NCBI RefSeq assembly: GCF_009905375.1
Contig: NC_133650.1
Coordinates: 293,646,270 to 293,710,269, forward strand
Length of the DNA stretch: 64,000 nucleotides
Direction of reading: 5' to 3'
From: Apium graveolens
Lineage: Eukaryota; Streptophyta; Magnoliopsida; Apiales; Apiaceae
A model generated the notes under the pieces. It ran no database searches. It saw nothing but the letters and a program-made list of their open reading frames with translations, and was not told where the DNA came from. How positions within the stretch are numbered: position 1 is the first letter of the stretch; each line of letters opens with the position of its first letter. Positions 1 to 11,159 of the stretch are shown here, piece by piece. A program made the position numbers and the translations under genes.

Positions 1-707
1 CTATGTCAAGACATTTTTGTAGCTTAAAAGATGCCATCATTTATCAAATAAGTGTTGCAAGACGAAAGCATCTGCCAAGAATCAACACGGGTTTGTCACA
101 ACTTAGCTTAATTGATCAAGAAAATCGCGTGTCGCTTCAACAGCTAGGAATGATTCATAACACACGCCAAACTTGGAGGCCTATCAGAGGATTGCCTGAG
201 AATTCAGTTACAATCCTTCGTTCATGGCTTTTCGAACACTTTCTCCATCCGTAAGTTGTTTTTAAATTTATTCTAGCTTTATTAATCGCTTTCAAATGCC
301 TCGTATTTATTCGTTGATAGCCTAATGGCAGTGCTCCGAAAGAATGTGTTATTTACGGTTGCTAAATTCTTTTTTTTTTTTCTTTTTTGAAGATATCCAA
401 ATGACTCTGAAAAGCTTGTATTGGCATCACAAACAGGCTTGTCGAAAAACCAAGTAATTGTTTTTCAATCTTCCTTTAGAAATTTTAATTGTTTCTGCAT
501 CGCAACAGGCAACTGAAATTATTATAATTTTGTAATCATTTCAAGGTTTCGAATTGGTTTATAAATGCCCGAGTTCGACTATGGAAGCCAATGATCGAAG
601 AAATGTACAAAGAAGAGTTTGGAGATGATTCAGTGAATCCAGTAGGGGATAGCAACTCCATTTCAAATGACAGAATCACAGATGATGCAGATGAGCCAAG
701 TATTTAA
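1..707 (+). CDS. BEL1-like homeodomain transcription factor, 3' part (three exons)
   Basis: TALE-class homeodomain protein of the BELL family, a nuclear DNA-binding factor that normally pairs with KNOX proteins. The gene enters from upstream, so its start is not in the window. Exons: 1-250 (BELL domain, SRHF...LKDAI, then RPIRGLPE and [12 protein letters not shown] at the start of the homeodomain), 393-453, and 546-707 with stop TAA at 705-707. The introns have GT...AG borders (gtaagt at 251, gtaatt at 454; ag at 391-392 and 544-545). The middle exon is exactly 61 bp, as is usual for BELL genes, and encodes the loop-extension region [20 protein letters not shown]. The last exon carries recognition helix [16 protein letters not shown] followed by an acidic tail. 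The reading frame is open across all three exons. The short tail and LQQLGM motif recall BLH11-type proteins, but I do not assign an orthologue. Confidence 0.93.
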
Positions 708-1278
708 ATGTATCTGATTAACTGGTACTGCCTTTCTGTCTCAAGTTACATATTTTGGCTTCAAAGGACTCTGTAGTCAAGTTAACTGCGGTGGTTCTAA
801 ACATGCTAGTTGTTGAAGATTGAAATATGTATCTTATTTTGTCAGATGTTAAAAGTTCATGCAAGAGTAGGAGTATTTCTGATGGCAGGAACTGGTTATA
901 AACTTGTTATCTTTAATGTCAATGGTATATATAATCAAAATATATTTCAGTCTTGCTTAATGATGAAGAGAGGAAACCGAAGAAAGAGTTCTAGATTTTG
1001 TTCGATTTAGTTTTTACATTTGTGACCTCTCCCGACTTTACTCATTAAGAAAATTTGTGCACCGAGTACGATATGTAAAATGTTTTATGCGATTGGTGAT
1101 AAATTGCTGATATGATAACAGATTGTTTGATAATCGGTTATCAACAGGCCGTTTCCAAAGGGAAACCCAATTAGTAAACCTAATTGGCTAAAACTGTACT
1201 CCAGTATTTTTCTATGTTTCACTTTGAACATTGAACACAATAGCAAATGTATTCCTTTTAAAAAATGCCGTACTTTTC
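708..1278. other. 3' UTR and flank of the homeodomain gene
   Basis: This holds the 3' untranslated region and AT-rich flank of the BEL1-like gene. It ends where the LTR of a copia element begins. I see no second gene; the short open frames here lack coding character. Confidence 0.5.
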
Positions 1279-1556
1279 TTAAGATAGAAGAAACGCCATT
1301 AAAATACAAAACAAGCTCCAATTGTATTTACATTATGAAGAGAGATACTAGTTCATAAATGCAGAAATTGCATAAGTGAAATGTTTTGATAGAAATTGCA
1401 GAAGTGATATGTTTTGATACAATCAGTTATTGACTAAATTCTAATTCGGTTATAGAAACGGTTATGACATGATAAGTGAACTTGTGGTGATGATAAGTAC
1501 TCTAGGCAGATAAGTAAACGTAAACGTAAATGTATACTTCATAAGTGCAAAAGTCA
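1279..1556 (-). repeat. 3' LTR of the outer copia element
   Basis: Matches 22858-23090 over its length, starting at TTAAGATAGAAGAAAC and ending near TACTTCATAAGTGC. It is longer than its partner because of a tandem duplication of about 28 bp around 1365-1420 (AAATTGCA...GTTTTGATA). On the minus strand the purine-rich stretch just inside it (1557-1570) would be the polypurine tract. The outer border is accurate to a few bases only. Confidence 0.8.
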
Positions 1557-1715
1557 CCCTCAGACTGAATGTGCCTGAGAAACGTTCAATCTGGACAGCA
1601 AATGCCAATGGGTCTGACGACCAAGTCCCTTGGTGAAAATATCTGCATTGTGTGAAGAACTAGAGAGATAACGTGGTTGAACTAGCTGGGATTGTACCTG
1701 TTCACGAACGAAATG

Positions 1716-3256
1716 TCAATCCAAAGCAAAATGTTTTGTTTTGGGATAGAATACAGGATCAACAGCAATATCCAAAGCTACTTGATTGTCACTATGAAGA
1801 ACAATGAGAAGAGTATGTGTAATTTGAAGTTCACTAAGCAACAGATTCAACCATGAGATCTCACAGATAGTATCAGCAATAACACGGAGTTCAGCCTCTG
1901 CAGTTGATCGTGACACAACCTTTTGCTTTGATGAATGCCAAACTATTAAAGATGAACCAAGAGTTAAACCCTGTAATGCTCTTTAGCATACCAGAAGAAT
2001 CAAGTGTTAAACCCCAGTCACTATCATAGTACGCAGACAAAGTAAGGGAAGTACTGGCCGGGTAAAATAAATCTTGGAAAGGCGTGGCCTTCAGATAACG
2101 TAAAATACGCTGAACAGTAGCCATATGAGGCACACGGGGAGAATGTAGAAACTGACTTAAGTGATGCACGACAAATGTGATGTCTGGACGAGAAATGGTA
2201 AGATACAATAATTTTCCCACAAATTTTCGATAAAGAGTAGAGTCATCGAGAAGTTCACCTTCAGTTGGTGAGAGTTTAACATCAACATCAATAGGTAGAG
2301 ATAGTGGCTTGCAATCCTATAAACCAGCCTCAAACAAAAGATCATGAACAAATATATGCTGATGAATGTAAAGATCAGTAGCAGTCCTATGTATTTCAAG
2401 ACCCCGATAATACTTAGCTAAACCCATATCTTTGATGGTAAAGGTAGAATGCAGAGTAGCTTTGACATTAGAAATGAAGTCATTGTCATTATCAGTAAGG
2501 AGTATATCATCCACGTAAACCAAGGCTGTAACGAAAACATCATCTAATTGATAAATGAACAAAGAATAATCAGCCATTGTCTGTGCGAAACCAAGACCCA
2601 GGAGCACAGAGGCAAGTTTCTCAAACTAAAGGCGAGACACTTGTTTTAGACCATATAAGGACTTGTGTAACTTACAAACAAGACCTGAACCATAGAGAGG
2701 ATGCCCTTTAGTGATCTCTATATAGACTTCCTCAGTTAAATCACCATGGAGAAAGGCGTTGTTAACGTCCAATTGATGGATATCCCAATATTTCACAGTG
2801 GCAAAAGCTAGAACAGTTCTTAAAGTAGCTATTTTGACAACAGGTGAGAAGGTATTATGATAATCATGTTTAGCAACCTGGATATAACCCTTGGCAACCA
2901 ATCGAGCCTTGAACTTATCCAAAGATCCATCAGCCAAGTACTTGACTTTGTAGACCCATTTACAGCCAACAACCTTTTTATTTGGAGGCAGTGGTACCAC
3001 AATCCACGTGTTGTTCATTTCTAAAGCAGTTAATTCATTTGACATGACAGACACCCACCTTTCATCTGATATTTCCTGATTATAAGTGAAAGGCTCTGGA
3101 ATAGCAGTCTGAGAACTAACAGCACACGTGTATATGGGAGACGATGGAGAGTAATGAGAAAAATTGTATTTAGAAAAATCAATGGGCAATTCAACAAAAT
3201 AGAACTTGCCACAGTTGCAGTACCTGGAGACTATTTTAGAGTAACATAATCCTTCA
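1716..3256 (-). pseudogene. copia pol, reverse transcriptase and RNase H part, broken
   Basis: Second half of the outer element's pol. From 3256 downward it encodes the copia reverse transcriptase (WVYKVKYLADGSLDKFKARLVAKGY, DVNNAFLHGDL, YGLKQ), then the catalytic motif YVDDILL at about 2510-2530, and RNase H ending with SRSTAEAELRVIA and the DNQ...TKHFALD region near 1740-1910. In-frame TAG codons lie at 2626-2628 and 2317-2319, and there is a frameshift near 1950-1990 before the RNase H end. The start is cut off by the gypsy insertion at 3262; the missing front lies at 19730-22533. Not functional as it stands. Confidence 0.88.
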
Positions 3257-3261
3257 TCCAT

Positions 3262-3771
3262 TGATAGGGAAGAAAATAAGGCCTGGGTATGTAATTAATG
3301 CTGCATTAATCATATCAAAATTGGGCCAACAGCTAGGCCCATTTGAGAAGGCCCAAACCCCTGAATATTAATTAATTTCTTAATTAATTAATAAGGGATA
3401 AGTCAGCTGATAAGATGAGTCCTAATGGAGAAATAAATCCTTGAAGATTAGCCTCCAAGGAACCTGGTGGGATAGGGAATCAACTTCCTACCTTTTAGGA
3501 CTCCAAAGTCCATTCTAACTCTGAGACTTGCCCATCAAGTCTCCTAACCCAAGTCCAATTCAAGGACTCCCAAACATCTATATAAGGGGTCTCACCCCAC
3601 CAATAAGAACTACATTTTTTGACTTGATCCTTGGCATACAACAAGGTACGTAGGCATCTTGTAAGGCAGATTAAGTCACGAAACACAAGAGCAGTCAAAT
3701 CGAGCCTTGAAGCTCACGTTCCCTAGTAATAAACACAGCAATTAGTAAACCTTAGTTTTTGATCCATAATA
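3262..3771 (+). repeat. 5' LTR of the nested Tat gypsy
   Basis: 510 bp, beginning TGATAGGGAAG. The end reads CCATAATA where the 3' LTR has CCATAACA, so the usual terminal CA has become TA, a cytosine-to-thymine change. It contains about 54 bp (near 3342-3397) absent from the 3' LTR. Confidence 0.92.
3579..3588 (+). promoter_or_regulatory. TATA box of the gypsy 5' LTR
   Basis: CTATATAAGG, also present in the 3' LTR at 19531-19540. It would place the U3/R border about 30 bases downstream, near 3615. Confidence 0.6.
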
Positions 3772-3791
3772 TTTGGCATCGTCTGTGGGAA
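3772..3791 (+). other. Primer-binding site of the gypsy element
   Basis: TTTGGCATCGTCTGTGGGAA follows the 5' LTR directly. It resembles the TTGGCGCCGTCTGTGGGAA site of many plant Tat elements, with CpG-to-TpG/CpA type changes. I do not name the tRNA. Confidence 0.6.
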
Positions 3792-3806
3792 GGCACAACA
3801 ACAACC

Positions 3807-5389
3807 ATGGCGAGGACACGGAGAACAAGCGGCGCCCTTGAAGGAGGAACACCCGCGGTGACAACCCAAGCGATTTCGTCAACCGTGGAGGTACCTCCGC
3901 ATTCAACCTATGCCGCCACCCAAGGAGGAGCCCAGGTAGGGGCAACTGAACCTCAGCCACAAGGGACGGTTCCCTCGGCTACTTAAGGGACGAATTCCCA
4001 ACTTCAGCAGCTACATACACCTGTGAATTCTCGACCCATTGGGTATGAGTATTCAACTATTGTGACTACTAACCCCCCTTATGGGATTCCCCTTTACCCC
4101 AAGGTTGGAGGAAGTGGACATGCTGGACAGAGTAAAGCACGGGTGCAAACATCCCGCTACATACAAGTTTTGGCTCCTATCCCGGAGGATCAGGAATTTT
4201 CTGGTCCTTATACTGAGAGAGACTCCGAATCTTCGGATGATGAAGTGGCCCCAAGAAGGAGACGTGCTGGCAAAGAGCCGATGGATGATGGTAACCAACG
4301 TCCTAGGAGCACCCGAGGGGTGAATCCCCAAGAAATGCAGGAGAGAATCAAGGCCCGTGAGACTGAGATTCAAAGGCTGAAGCGCGACTTGGAGGCGTAC
4401 CAGGTTCCCAGGCCCCCATTACCACCTAGGGGGAGAAATCCTCCTCCAATCATAGACCTGGATGGTCCGTCACAAAGAAGGGTTGTAGTCCCAAGAGCTC
4501 ATCCAAGTAATCTTCTTCCCCTTGGAGATCCTGATGATCCTACTCCATAATTCACTGAAGAGATAATGAATGCTCATATCTCAAGGAAGTTCAAGATGCC
4601 CACTATCAAAGCTTATGATGGCACGGGAGATCCCGCTAATCATGTCAGGACATTCTCCAATGCACTGTTGCTGCAACCCGTGAATGACGCTATTAAGTGT
4701 CGGGCCTTTCCTCAAACCCTGTCGGGTATGACTCAAAGATGGTATAGTCGTTTGCCCCCGAACTCTATTGGGTCCTTCAGAGAATTAAGTCAGGCATTTA
4801 TTAAGCAGTTCATCAGCGGGAGAGTGCATGAGAAAAGTTCAGCATCCCTCATGAGCATTGTGCAGGGAGCGAATACCTGAATCGTTTTACGAAGGAAGCT
4901 TTAAAAGTCCCGGACCTTGATGACAAGGTAGCCATGATAGCACTGCAACAGGGAACTAGGGATGAGTTCTTCAAGATGTCATTGGCCGAGCGCCCCCCTG
5001 AGAGCATGTTGCAGCTCCAAGATAGGGTCGGGAAGTACATCAAGGTGGAAGAGAGCATGAGGAAGACCGTAGTGAGCAACGAGCCCGCTGGAGGCAAGAA
5101 GCGGAAAACTGATCTGGAATATATCGCTAAGGACAAGTATCCTAGAACTGAGCAAAACCCTGATTCAACCCCTAAAAAGGGAGGACCTGGGCAAAAATTC
5201 GCTGAATACGCTAAGCTGAATGCTCCTAGAAGCCAGATCTTGATGGAAATCGAGAAAGACCAAGATATTCGTTGGCCTAAACCCTTGAAGGCAGATCCTG
5301 CCAAACTAGACAAGAGCAAATATTGTAGATTTCACAAAGATGTTGGTCATGACACCGATGAGTGTAGGAAACTGAAAGATGAAATATAG
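3807..5389 (+). pseudogene. gag of the Tat gypsy, broken
   Basis: Capsid polyprotein gene. The likely start is ATG 3807, shortly after the primer-binding site. The N-terminal part is proline- and acid-rich with a basic patch and a coiled segment (4335-4410). The gypsy capsid domain lies at about 4566-4990 (KFKMPTIKAYDGTGDPANHV, then QRWYSRLPPNSI, then FIKQF). A zinc-type YCRFHKDVGHDTDECRKL motif is near 5320-5370. Breaks: TAA at 3984-3986, TAA at 4548-4550, a frameshift near 4865-4880, and TAG at 5387-5389. The stop at 3984 looks like CAA to TAA. Confidence 0.85.
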
Positions 5390-5410
5390 TTCCTCATTCG
5401 GAAATAAAGA

Positions 5411-7681
5411 TTGAACAAGTACACTGGGGAAGGAAGAGATAGGAATAACAATGGGAGAAAGAACTTTGAAGATCGTAGGAGGGACCAAGACGATCAGGGG
5501 TGGAATCCCCATCCCAGAGGACCAGTCATAAATGCAATCTTTGGAAGACCACGACCCCGAGGAGATGTGATAAACACAATTTTTGGAGGACCAACTGCTG
5601 CCGGATTATCCAAGAACTCCATGAAAGCATATGCCAGGGAGGTTATGCATATTGTTGGAGAAGCCCCGAAGAGGGCCAGGACAGGAGTAACAATGGTTTT
5701 TGATGATACTGACCTAGTGGGTGTGAAATTTCCTCATGATGACCCGCTGATCATAACACCTATAATAGGAAACAACCCGGTTAAGAGGGTCCTTGTGGAT
5801 AATGGTGCTTTAGTGGATATCTTGCTCCATGACACCTTTTTACGGATGGGTTATAATGACTTCCAATTGACCCCAACCAACATGCCGATATATGGATTTA
5901 CGGGAGTGGAGTGCCCCGTGGAAGGGATAATCAAGTTGCCAACAATCATAGGACAGGAACCAAGGCAAGCAACACATATGTTGGACTTTGTGGTGGTAAA
6001 GGCTAGTTCAAATTATAATGCTATCATGGGGAGAACAGGGACACATGCCTTCAAAGCAGTCCCTTCTTCCTATCATCCAGTTATGAAGTTTCCCACCCAG
6101 AATGGGATTGGAGAAGAGAGAGGAGATCAAAAAATGGCTAGAAATTGTTATGTAGCCTCTTTGAGGGCAGATGGAGTCGGGGGGCAGGTTCTACCTATTG
6201 AAGATCTGGATATTCGAGAGAATGATGAGAAAAGAGGGAAGCCAACAGAAGACTTGGTTTCGATTCCTTTAGCTCCCGAGGATCCTGAGAAGGTGACTTT
6301 CGTTGGAGCCACACTAGAGGAGCCCCTCAGAGAAAAGTTGGTGAAATTTTTGCAAGAAAATAATGATGTGTTTGCATGGTCAGCAGCTGATATGCCAGGT
6401 ATAGACCCGGAACTGATTACTCACAAGCTGAATGTGGATCCAAATCGGAAGACAGTGAAGCAAAAGAAAAGAAGTTTTGCTCCAGAGAGGCAAGAAGCTA
6501 TAAAACAGGAAGTAGAGAAGCTCTTAGAGGCTGGTTTCATCGAGGAGATACAATTTTCAGAAAGGTTAGCAAACCTTGTAATGGTGAAGAAGGCAAATGG
6601 AAAATGGAGGATGTGTGTGGACTACACTGGTTTGAATGACGCATGCCCTAAGGACTGTTTCCCGTTGCCAAGGATAGATACTTTGATAGATGTCACTGTT
6701 GGACATGAGATGCTGAGCTTCATGGATGGATTTAGTGGATACAATCAGATCAAGATTCACAAGGATGACATCCCAAAGGTATCATTCATCACTGACTTTG
6801 GTATTTATTGTTATCTTGTTATGGCATTTGGTCTCAAGAATGCAGGAGCCACTTATCAAAGGTTGGTAAATAAAATTTTTAAGGATCTTATCGGCAAGAC
6901 CATGGAAGTTTATGTTGATGACATGTTAGTCAAGAGTCTAGTGAAGACTGATCATATAACCCATTTAAGGGAAGCTTTCGAGGTCCTGAGGTACCACAAG
7001 ATGATGTTAAATCCTACAAAGTGTGCTTTCGGAGTAGGATCTGGAAAGTTTTTGGGATTGATGGTCTCCAAGAAAGGAATTGAGGCCAATCCCGATAAAA
7101 TAAAGGCAATCTTGGACATGGAACCACCAAAAACTATCAAAGATGTTCAAAAGCTCACTGGAAGGGTTGCTGCGTTAGGACGATTCATCTCCAAGTCGGG
7201 GGACAAGTGCTTGTCATTCTTCAAGTCCTTAAAGAAGGTTACGGATTTTGTATGGAGTGAAGAAAGCCAGAAGGCATTCGAGGAATTAAAGAAATATATG
7301 GCTCAGGCCCCGTTGTTGGCCATGCCAGCTTTGAATGAAGTTTTATACTTGTACTTGGCCGTTACAGAGAGTGCCTTGAGCGCTGTATTGGTTAAGGAGG
7401 AACTGAAAATCCAGAAACCTGTATACAATGTCAGCAAAATTCTGCATGGAGCTGAGTTAAATTATTCAACTATTGAGAAGTTTGATTTAGCCTTGGTAAT
7501 GGCTTCAAGAAAGTTACGTCCTTACTTTCAGGCTCATCAAATTGAGGTGCTAACAAAACAGCCCCTGAGAAATATCATTCATAGTCCCAAGGCTAGTGGG
7601 AGGTTGATCAAGTGGGCAATAGAGCTGGAAGAATTCGACATCAAGTATAAGCCACGAACGATAATAAAGCCCAGACATTGA
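5411..7681 (+). CDS. gypsy pol: protease, reverse transcriptase, RNase H
   Basis: One open frame of 756 codons, in frame with the 3' part of gag and separated from it only by the stop at 5387. Aspartic protease active site VDNGALVDIL is around residue 130, with Asn and Ala in the D-T/S-G-S region, so activity is doubtful (DNG is common in this clade, Ala is less so). RT motifs: MCVDYTGLNDACPKDCFPLPRID, then MDGFSGYNQI, then AFGLKNAGATYQRLVN, then catalytic YVDD at about residue 501. The first RNase H follows (PLLAMPALNEVLYLYLAV to RKLRPYFQAH). It ends with TAG after PRTIIKPRH. This is the best preserved part of the element, but it cannot make a whole polyprotein because gag and the second RNase H are broken. 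Confidence 0.9.
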   Translation: MNKYTGEGRDRNNNGRKNFEDRRRDQDDQGWNPHPRGPVINAIFGRPRPRGDVINTIFGGPTAAGLSKNSMKAYAREVMHIVGEAPKRARTGVTMVFDDTDLVGVKFPHDDPLIITPIIGNNPVKRVLVDNGALVDILLHDTFLRMGYNDFQLTPTNMPIYGFTGVECPVEGIIKLPTIIGQEPRQATHMLDFVVVKASSNYNAIMGRTGTHAFKAVPSSYHPVMKFPTQNGIGEERGDQKMARNCYVASLRADGVGGQVLPIEDLDIRENDEKRGKPTEDLVSIPLAPEDPEKVTFVGATLEEPLREKLVKFLQENNDVFAWSAADMPGIDPELITHKLNVDPNRKTVKQKKRSFAPERQEAIKQEVEKLLEAGFIEEIQFSERLANLVMVKKANGKWRMCVDYTGLNDACPKDCFPLPRIDTLIDVTVGHEMLSFMDGFSGYNQIKIHKDDIPKVSFITDFGIYCYLVMAFGLKNAGATYQRLVNKIFKDLIGKTMEVYVDDMLVKSLVKTDHITHLREAFEVLRYHKMMLNPTKCAFGVGSGKFLGLMVSKKGIEANPDKIKAILDMEPPKTIKDVQKLTGRVAALGRFISKSGDKCLSFFKSLKKVTDFVWSEESQKAFEELKKYMAQAPLLAMPALNEVLYLYLAVTESALSAVLVKEELKIQKPVYNVSKILHGAELNYSTIEKFDLALVMASRKLRPYFQAHQIEVLTKQPLRNIIHSPKASGRLIKWAIELEEFDIKYKPRTIIKPRH

Positions 7682-7697
7682 TTGACTTCGTGATGGA

Positions 7698-8427
7698 ATG
7701 TACCATACCCAACCAAGATGTCGGGGGCAGGAAGATACCATACCTCAAGACAAGGAAGTTGATAAAGGGGACAAAGAAAAAGATGATAAGGAGAAGGAAT
7801 ATTGGGTTCTCTATTTTGATGGAGCATCAAAAACAAATTCAAGTGGAGCAGGCTTGGTTTTACAAAGCCCCGATGGGTTCTTGATTGAATATACTTTGAA
7901 GTTAGACTTCCCGACCACAAACAATGAGGCAGAATGTGAAGCTCTGATAGCTGGTCTTGGCTTAGCAGGGACACTTAAAATCAAGAACTTAAAAGACTGT
8001 GGAGACTTGAAGCTGGTCATATCCAAGGTAAAGGGAGAGTTTGAGGCAAGGGATGATACGATGGCTAAGTGTGTCCGCCTAGTAAGGGCTGTGATGACCC
8101 AATTCGATGAATGCCATGTTGAGCACATTCCGAGGGAGGAAAATGCTAAGGCAGATGTATTATCAAAGTTTGCTTCATCTGAGATAGAGGAAAGTTCAGG
8201 AAGTGTATACTTCCGTGTTCTGAAGATGCGGAGCATTGATGTTAAGCTTGTAGCTCCTATAGGTCTGGGGACGTCATGGATAGATCCCATTAAGACCCAT
8301 ATTCAAACCGGTTGGTTGCCAAATGATGCTACTGAAGCACGGAAGTTGGATGTTCGAGCACTAAGATACTCCTTGATAGATGGGATTTTGTATAAAAGAT
8401 CTTATGTAGTTCCTTACTTAAGATGTC
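7698..8427 (+). pseudogene. Second (archaeal-type) RNase H of the gypsy, cut by insertion
   Basis: In a different frame from 5411-7681. Encodes YWVLYFDGASK (first Asp), NNEAECEALIAGL (Glu), CGDLKLVI (Asp) and ENAKADVLSKFAS (Asp), the residues of the archaeal-type RNase H that marks Tat elements. It continues towards the integrase (DGILYKRSYVVPYLRC) and is cut at 8427 by the SIRE-like element. The codon is completed by bases 14219-14220 on the other side. Confidence 0.88.
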
Positions 8428-9486
8428 TGTTATTCCTAATGAACTAACAATGAGATTTGCAGAAGGGGGGTTGAATGTAAATCTCAAAACTTTTTCAAGT
8501 TTTGAGCAGTTTCAAAGGCTATGTGTTTAAGATAAACAAGTGTATGAATTGCTTTAAGCTAATACAGACAGATATATATTCAAACACTAATGTAAAGAAC
8601 ACAACAGACCTTAAAAACTTTTCTGGTGGATTGTTGTTCCACCAGAGATGGTATTTCAGAAAATCTGTGATTCAAGAAGTTGATCACAGCTGCATCCTAG
8701 TAGAAACTAGATAATTTTTCTCTCAAGATTTTTCTAAACAGTTCTGGAAAAATTCATATCTAATTACTAGATTCTACTTGGTTTATATATTACCAATTTT
8801 ACAAGTGAAGACAAAGATAAAAAGTACAATAATAAAATAAGTTCTCCACTTGTTTCTTCTCCATTTTACTCCAGTGTATTGTTGACTATTGCCTCTTTAT
8901 ACTAGAGTAGAACGGCTGCTTTTTCTGATGTTCCTGAAATAGGCTACCACATCTCAGTTGTCTCTGTCAACCCATGTGCCTCTGTTTGTAGGTACAACTA
9001 CCACTTGTCAACTGCTATCTAACAGAACATCCGTTGAAGCCTTCATCCGTTGATGGCTTCATCCGTTGATGTGTTAGCAGTTGAAGCTCTATCCGTTGAT
9101 GCACTCATCCGTTGAAGGATGTTATCCGTTGAAACTTTAGAGACATCCGTTGAAGCTTTGTTTCTCATCCGTTGAAGGTCTTTAAGTTATCCGTTGACAC
9201 CATTTTCATTTATACAAAATTACAAGGCATGAAATATTTACAATTGGCCTTCCTATCTGCATATCCTCTAGTAGTCAACATGACTTATAATTTCCCTCAA
9301 CATTTAAGAATTATATCTCAAATTCAGAGACTGAAATGTGCTACAACACTAGACTTATTTCTAAGTAAAGCTACACCATCAACGGATAGCCAAAATGGTC
9401 TTATCCGTTGAGGCTACAAACACTAGTTTTCTACTTAAGTGTTTTGTTAAACATATCATCAAACTAATGCACATATATTCCTAACA
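8428..9486 (-). repeat. 3' LTR of the inner SIRE-like element
   Basis: TGTTATTCC...CTAACA, 1059 bp, the same length as 13155-14213. It has an (A)GAAGGGGGGTTGAATG stretch near its plus-strand start and an array of the 9-mer ATCCGTTGA at 9029-9197. Confidence 0.95.
9029..9197 (-). repeat. Array of the 9-mer ATCCGTTGA within the LTR
   Basis: Nine near-regular copies of ATCCGTTGA in about 170 bp. One inverted copy (TCAACGGAT) and one more direct copy lie at about 9379-9411. The partner LTR has the same array at about 13757-13924, with a few copies mutated. On the element's sense strand the motif reads TCAACGGAT, which contains AACGG, the core of MYB3R-bound mitosis-specific (MSA) elements. Confidence 0.85.
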
Positions 9487-9505
9487 ATCTCCCCCTATTT
9501 ATGTC
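9487..9505 (-). other. Polypurine tract of the inner SIRE-like element
   Basis: On the minus strand this reads GACATAAATAGGGGGAGAT directly before the 3' LTR, the standard plus-strand primer position. Confidence 0.75.
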
Positions 9506-9671
9506 TATAAGAATTGACATAAATTCAAGGTTAACTTGATGATAACAAAACACTTAACAAATATATGAACTGAAACTAAGTAGAAATTTAAAAGTGCTGC
9601 AAAAGTGTATGTACTAGAAGGTAATTGAAGATTTACAGTATTTCCAAGGGTGCTCCTCTAGCCTGAGCAAA

Positions 9672-11059
9672 TCATCTTTTTCTTCTTTGTTCCCTGGTTT
9701 TCTTTCCTAGCCCCTTGTCATTTTCCTCAATTTGGAGTTGGAGTTGTCTGAAGAATTCAGCTTCATCTTCATCACTGATATCCAACTTAGATTGCATTTC
9801 TTTGAGAGTTTCATTGCTGGCAATCTTGAGTTGGTCTTCAAGTCTGAAAAATCTTCTGACTCCTTTATCATCTCTGAATTCCATCAACCAATGAGGTGAT
9901 TTGTGAATTGTAGTTCCCCTTTCTTGAATGAGTAAGGTTCTGGGCAAAGCATTGGGCTCCCTCCAAGTTTTCCTTATGTTGGCAATCTTGTTGAGAATTT
10001 CAGTCTTGGCAGTTCTGGTAAAGCCAGAATCCTTTTGTATGGCTGAAAAGACTCTGATCAAGGTAGAGTAGCCTTCATTCAGAATCCTGTAGAGAGGCCG
10101 TGTTCTTTCCCCAACTCCTTTGTATCTGAACACCAATCTCTCTGGTAGCTGTCTGTAGGCAGTAATTCCCCTTACATCCTCCAGCTCATCCAGATAGAGT
10201 TCAATGTCTGAAATTTCTTTTATGTCACAGATGTGAACATAATCATCTTTAGAAATGGGTGGCTTAGGGTTAGGTTTATGTTTTTGAGTGAATTTCTTAG
10301 AGTTTAGGGGAGGTGTAGATTTGGATTTTCTTTTCTGTTTCTTTGGTAGTGGAAGAGTGGTTAAAAAGGTAGGCAAATTGATGGTGTCCCAATCAATAGG
10401 TTCCTCTTTTGGGATGATTGGTTCACCATGGATGTTTATAGTGGGATCAGCAACAAAGGGTTCAGGTATGGAAGGTAGAGATTTAGTTTCTTCAGTGTTG
10501 TCTTCACTCCTTCTATGTGCCTTGGCCTTTCTTCTGTTTCCCTTCTGTCATTCCTCTTTTTCCTCCATACTTTCACCAAATATACTCCCAAAAACCTCAT
10601 CTAAGTTTGCAATCTTGTCTTCACCCCTAACTTCAATTCCTTTCTCATTTTTAACTAGACTTGACTTTAGCTTTTGTTCAAGCTTTGCTTGTGCTCTTTT
10701 GTCAGCCTTGAGTTTTTCAGCTTTTTTCTTTAACCTTTTGGTTTCTTCCCTCTTGGCTATTGAGAATTTGGGATATCCTTGCATCACACATATGCTCTTT
10801 CCCTCTCTAAAGATAATAGCCATGTTTCTCCTTACTGCCTCATCCATAGTCTCCTTGTGTTTTATGATGCTAGCACCCAAAACTTTGTCTTCATCGGGCT
10901 TTGGAAGAGGAAAGTCCACTTCTTCCATTTGAGCAAAGTTTAAAGGGTTCTTTGTGGAGTCCTTGCTGGATCTAGTGTTGGGCTTGAGAACCATAGGTTT
11001 TAGATTCTTGAAAGAAGTCTCTCCAACCTTATTTCTCCTTTCTGGCTTGTGCTCCATAT
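9672..11059 (-). pseudogene. Extra 3' ORF of the SIRE-like element, one stop, front in the gap
   Basis: A continuous minus-strand frame from the edge of the assembly gap to the TAA at 9672, broken only by a TGA at 10548-10550 (probably CGA to TGA). The protein is very basic and charged, with lysine-rich coiled stretches (KREETKRLKKKAEKLKADKR). The second half is more globular: YVHICDIKEISDIELYLDEL, RQLPERLVFRYKG, then WLMEFRDDKGVRRFFRLEDQL. SIRE/Maximus-type elements often carry an extra ORF between pol and the 3' LTR, sometimes called env-like. I recognise no domain and see no signal peptide or membrane segment here, so I assign no function. Confidence 0.7.
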
Positions 11060-11159
11060 NNNNNNNNNNNNNNNNNNNNNNNNNNNNNNNNNNNNNNNNN
11101 NNNNNNNNNNNNNNNNNNNNNNNNNNNNNNNNNNNNNNNNNNNNNNNNNNNNNNNNNNN
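11060..11159. other. Assembly gap of 100 N
   Basis: Exactly 100 N, the usual placeholder for a gap of unknown size. It lies between the end of gag (GKVGVN) and the extra ORF of the SIRE-like element, where protease, integrase, RT and RNase H are expected. Confidence 0.98.

Noticed and set aside
810..1010. 66-codon frame downstream of the homeobox gene
   Set aside because: It falls in the 3' UTR region, has no domain and no coding bias.
9029..9197. Regularly repeated 9-mer resembling a CRISPR array
   Set aside because: Repeats are too short, spacing is irregular, there is no leader or cas gene, and it lies within a plant retrotransposon LTR.
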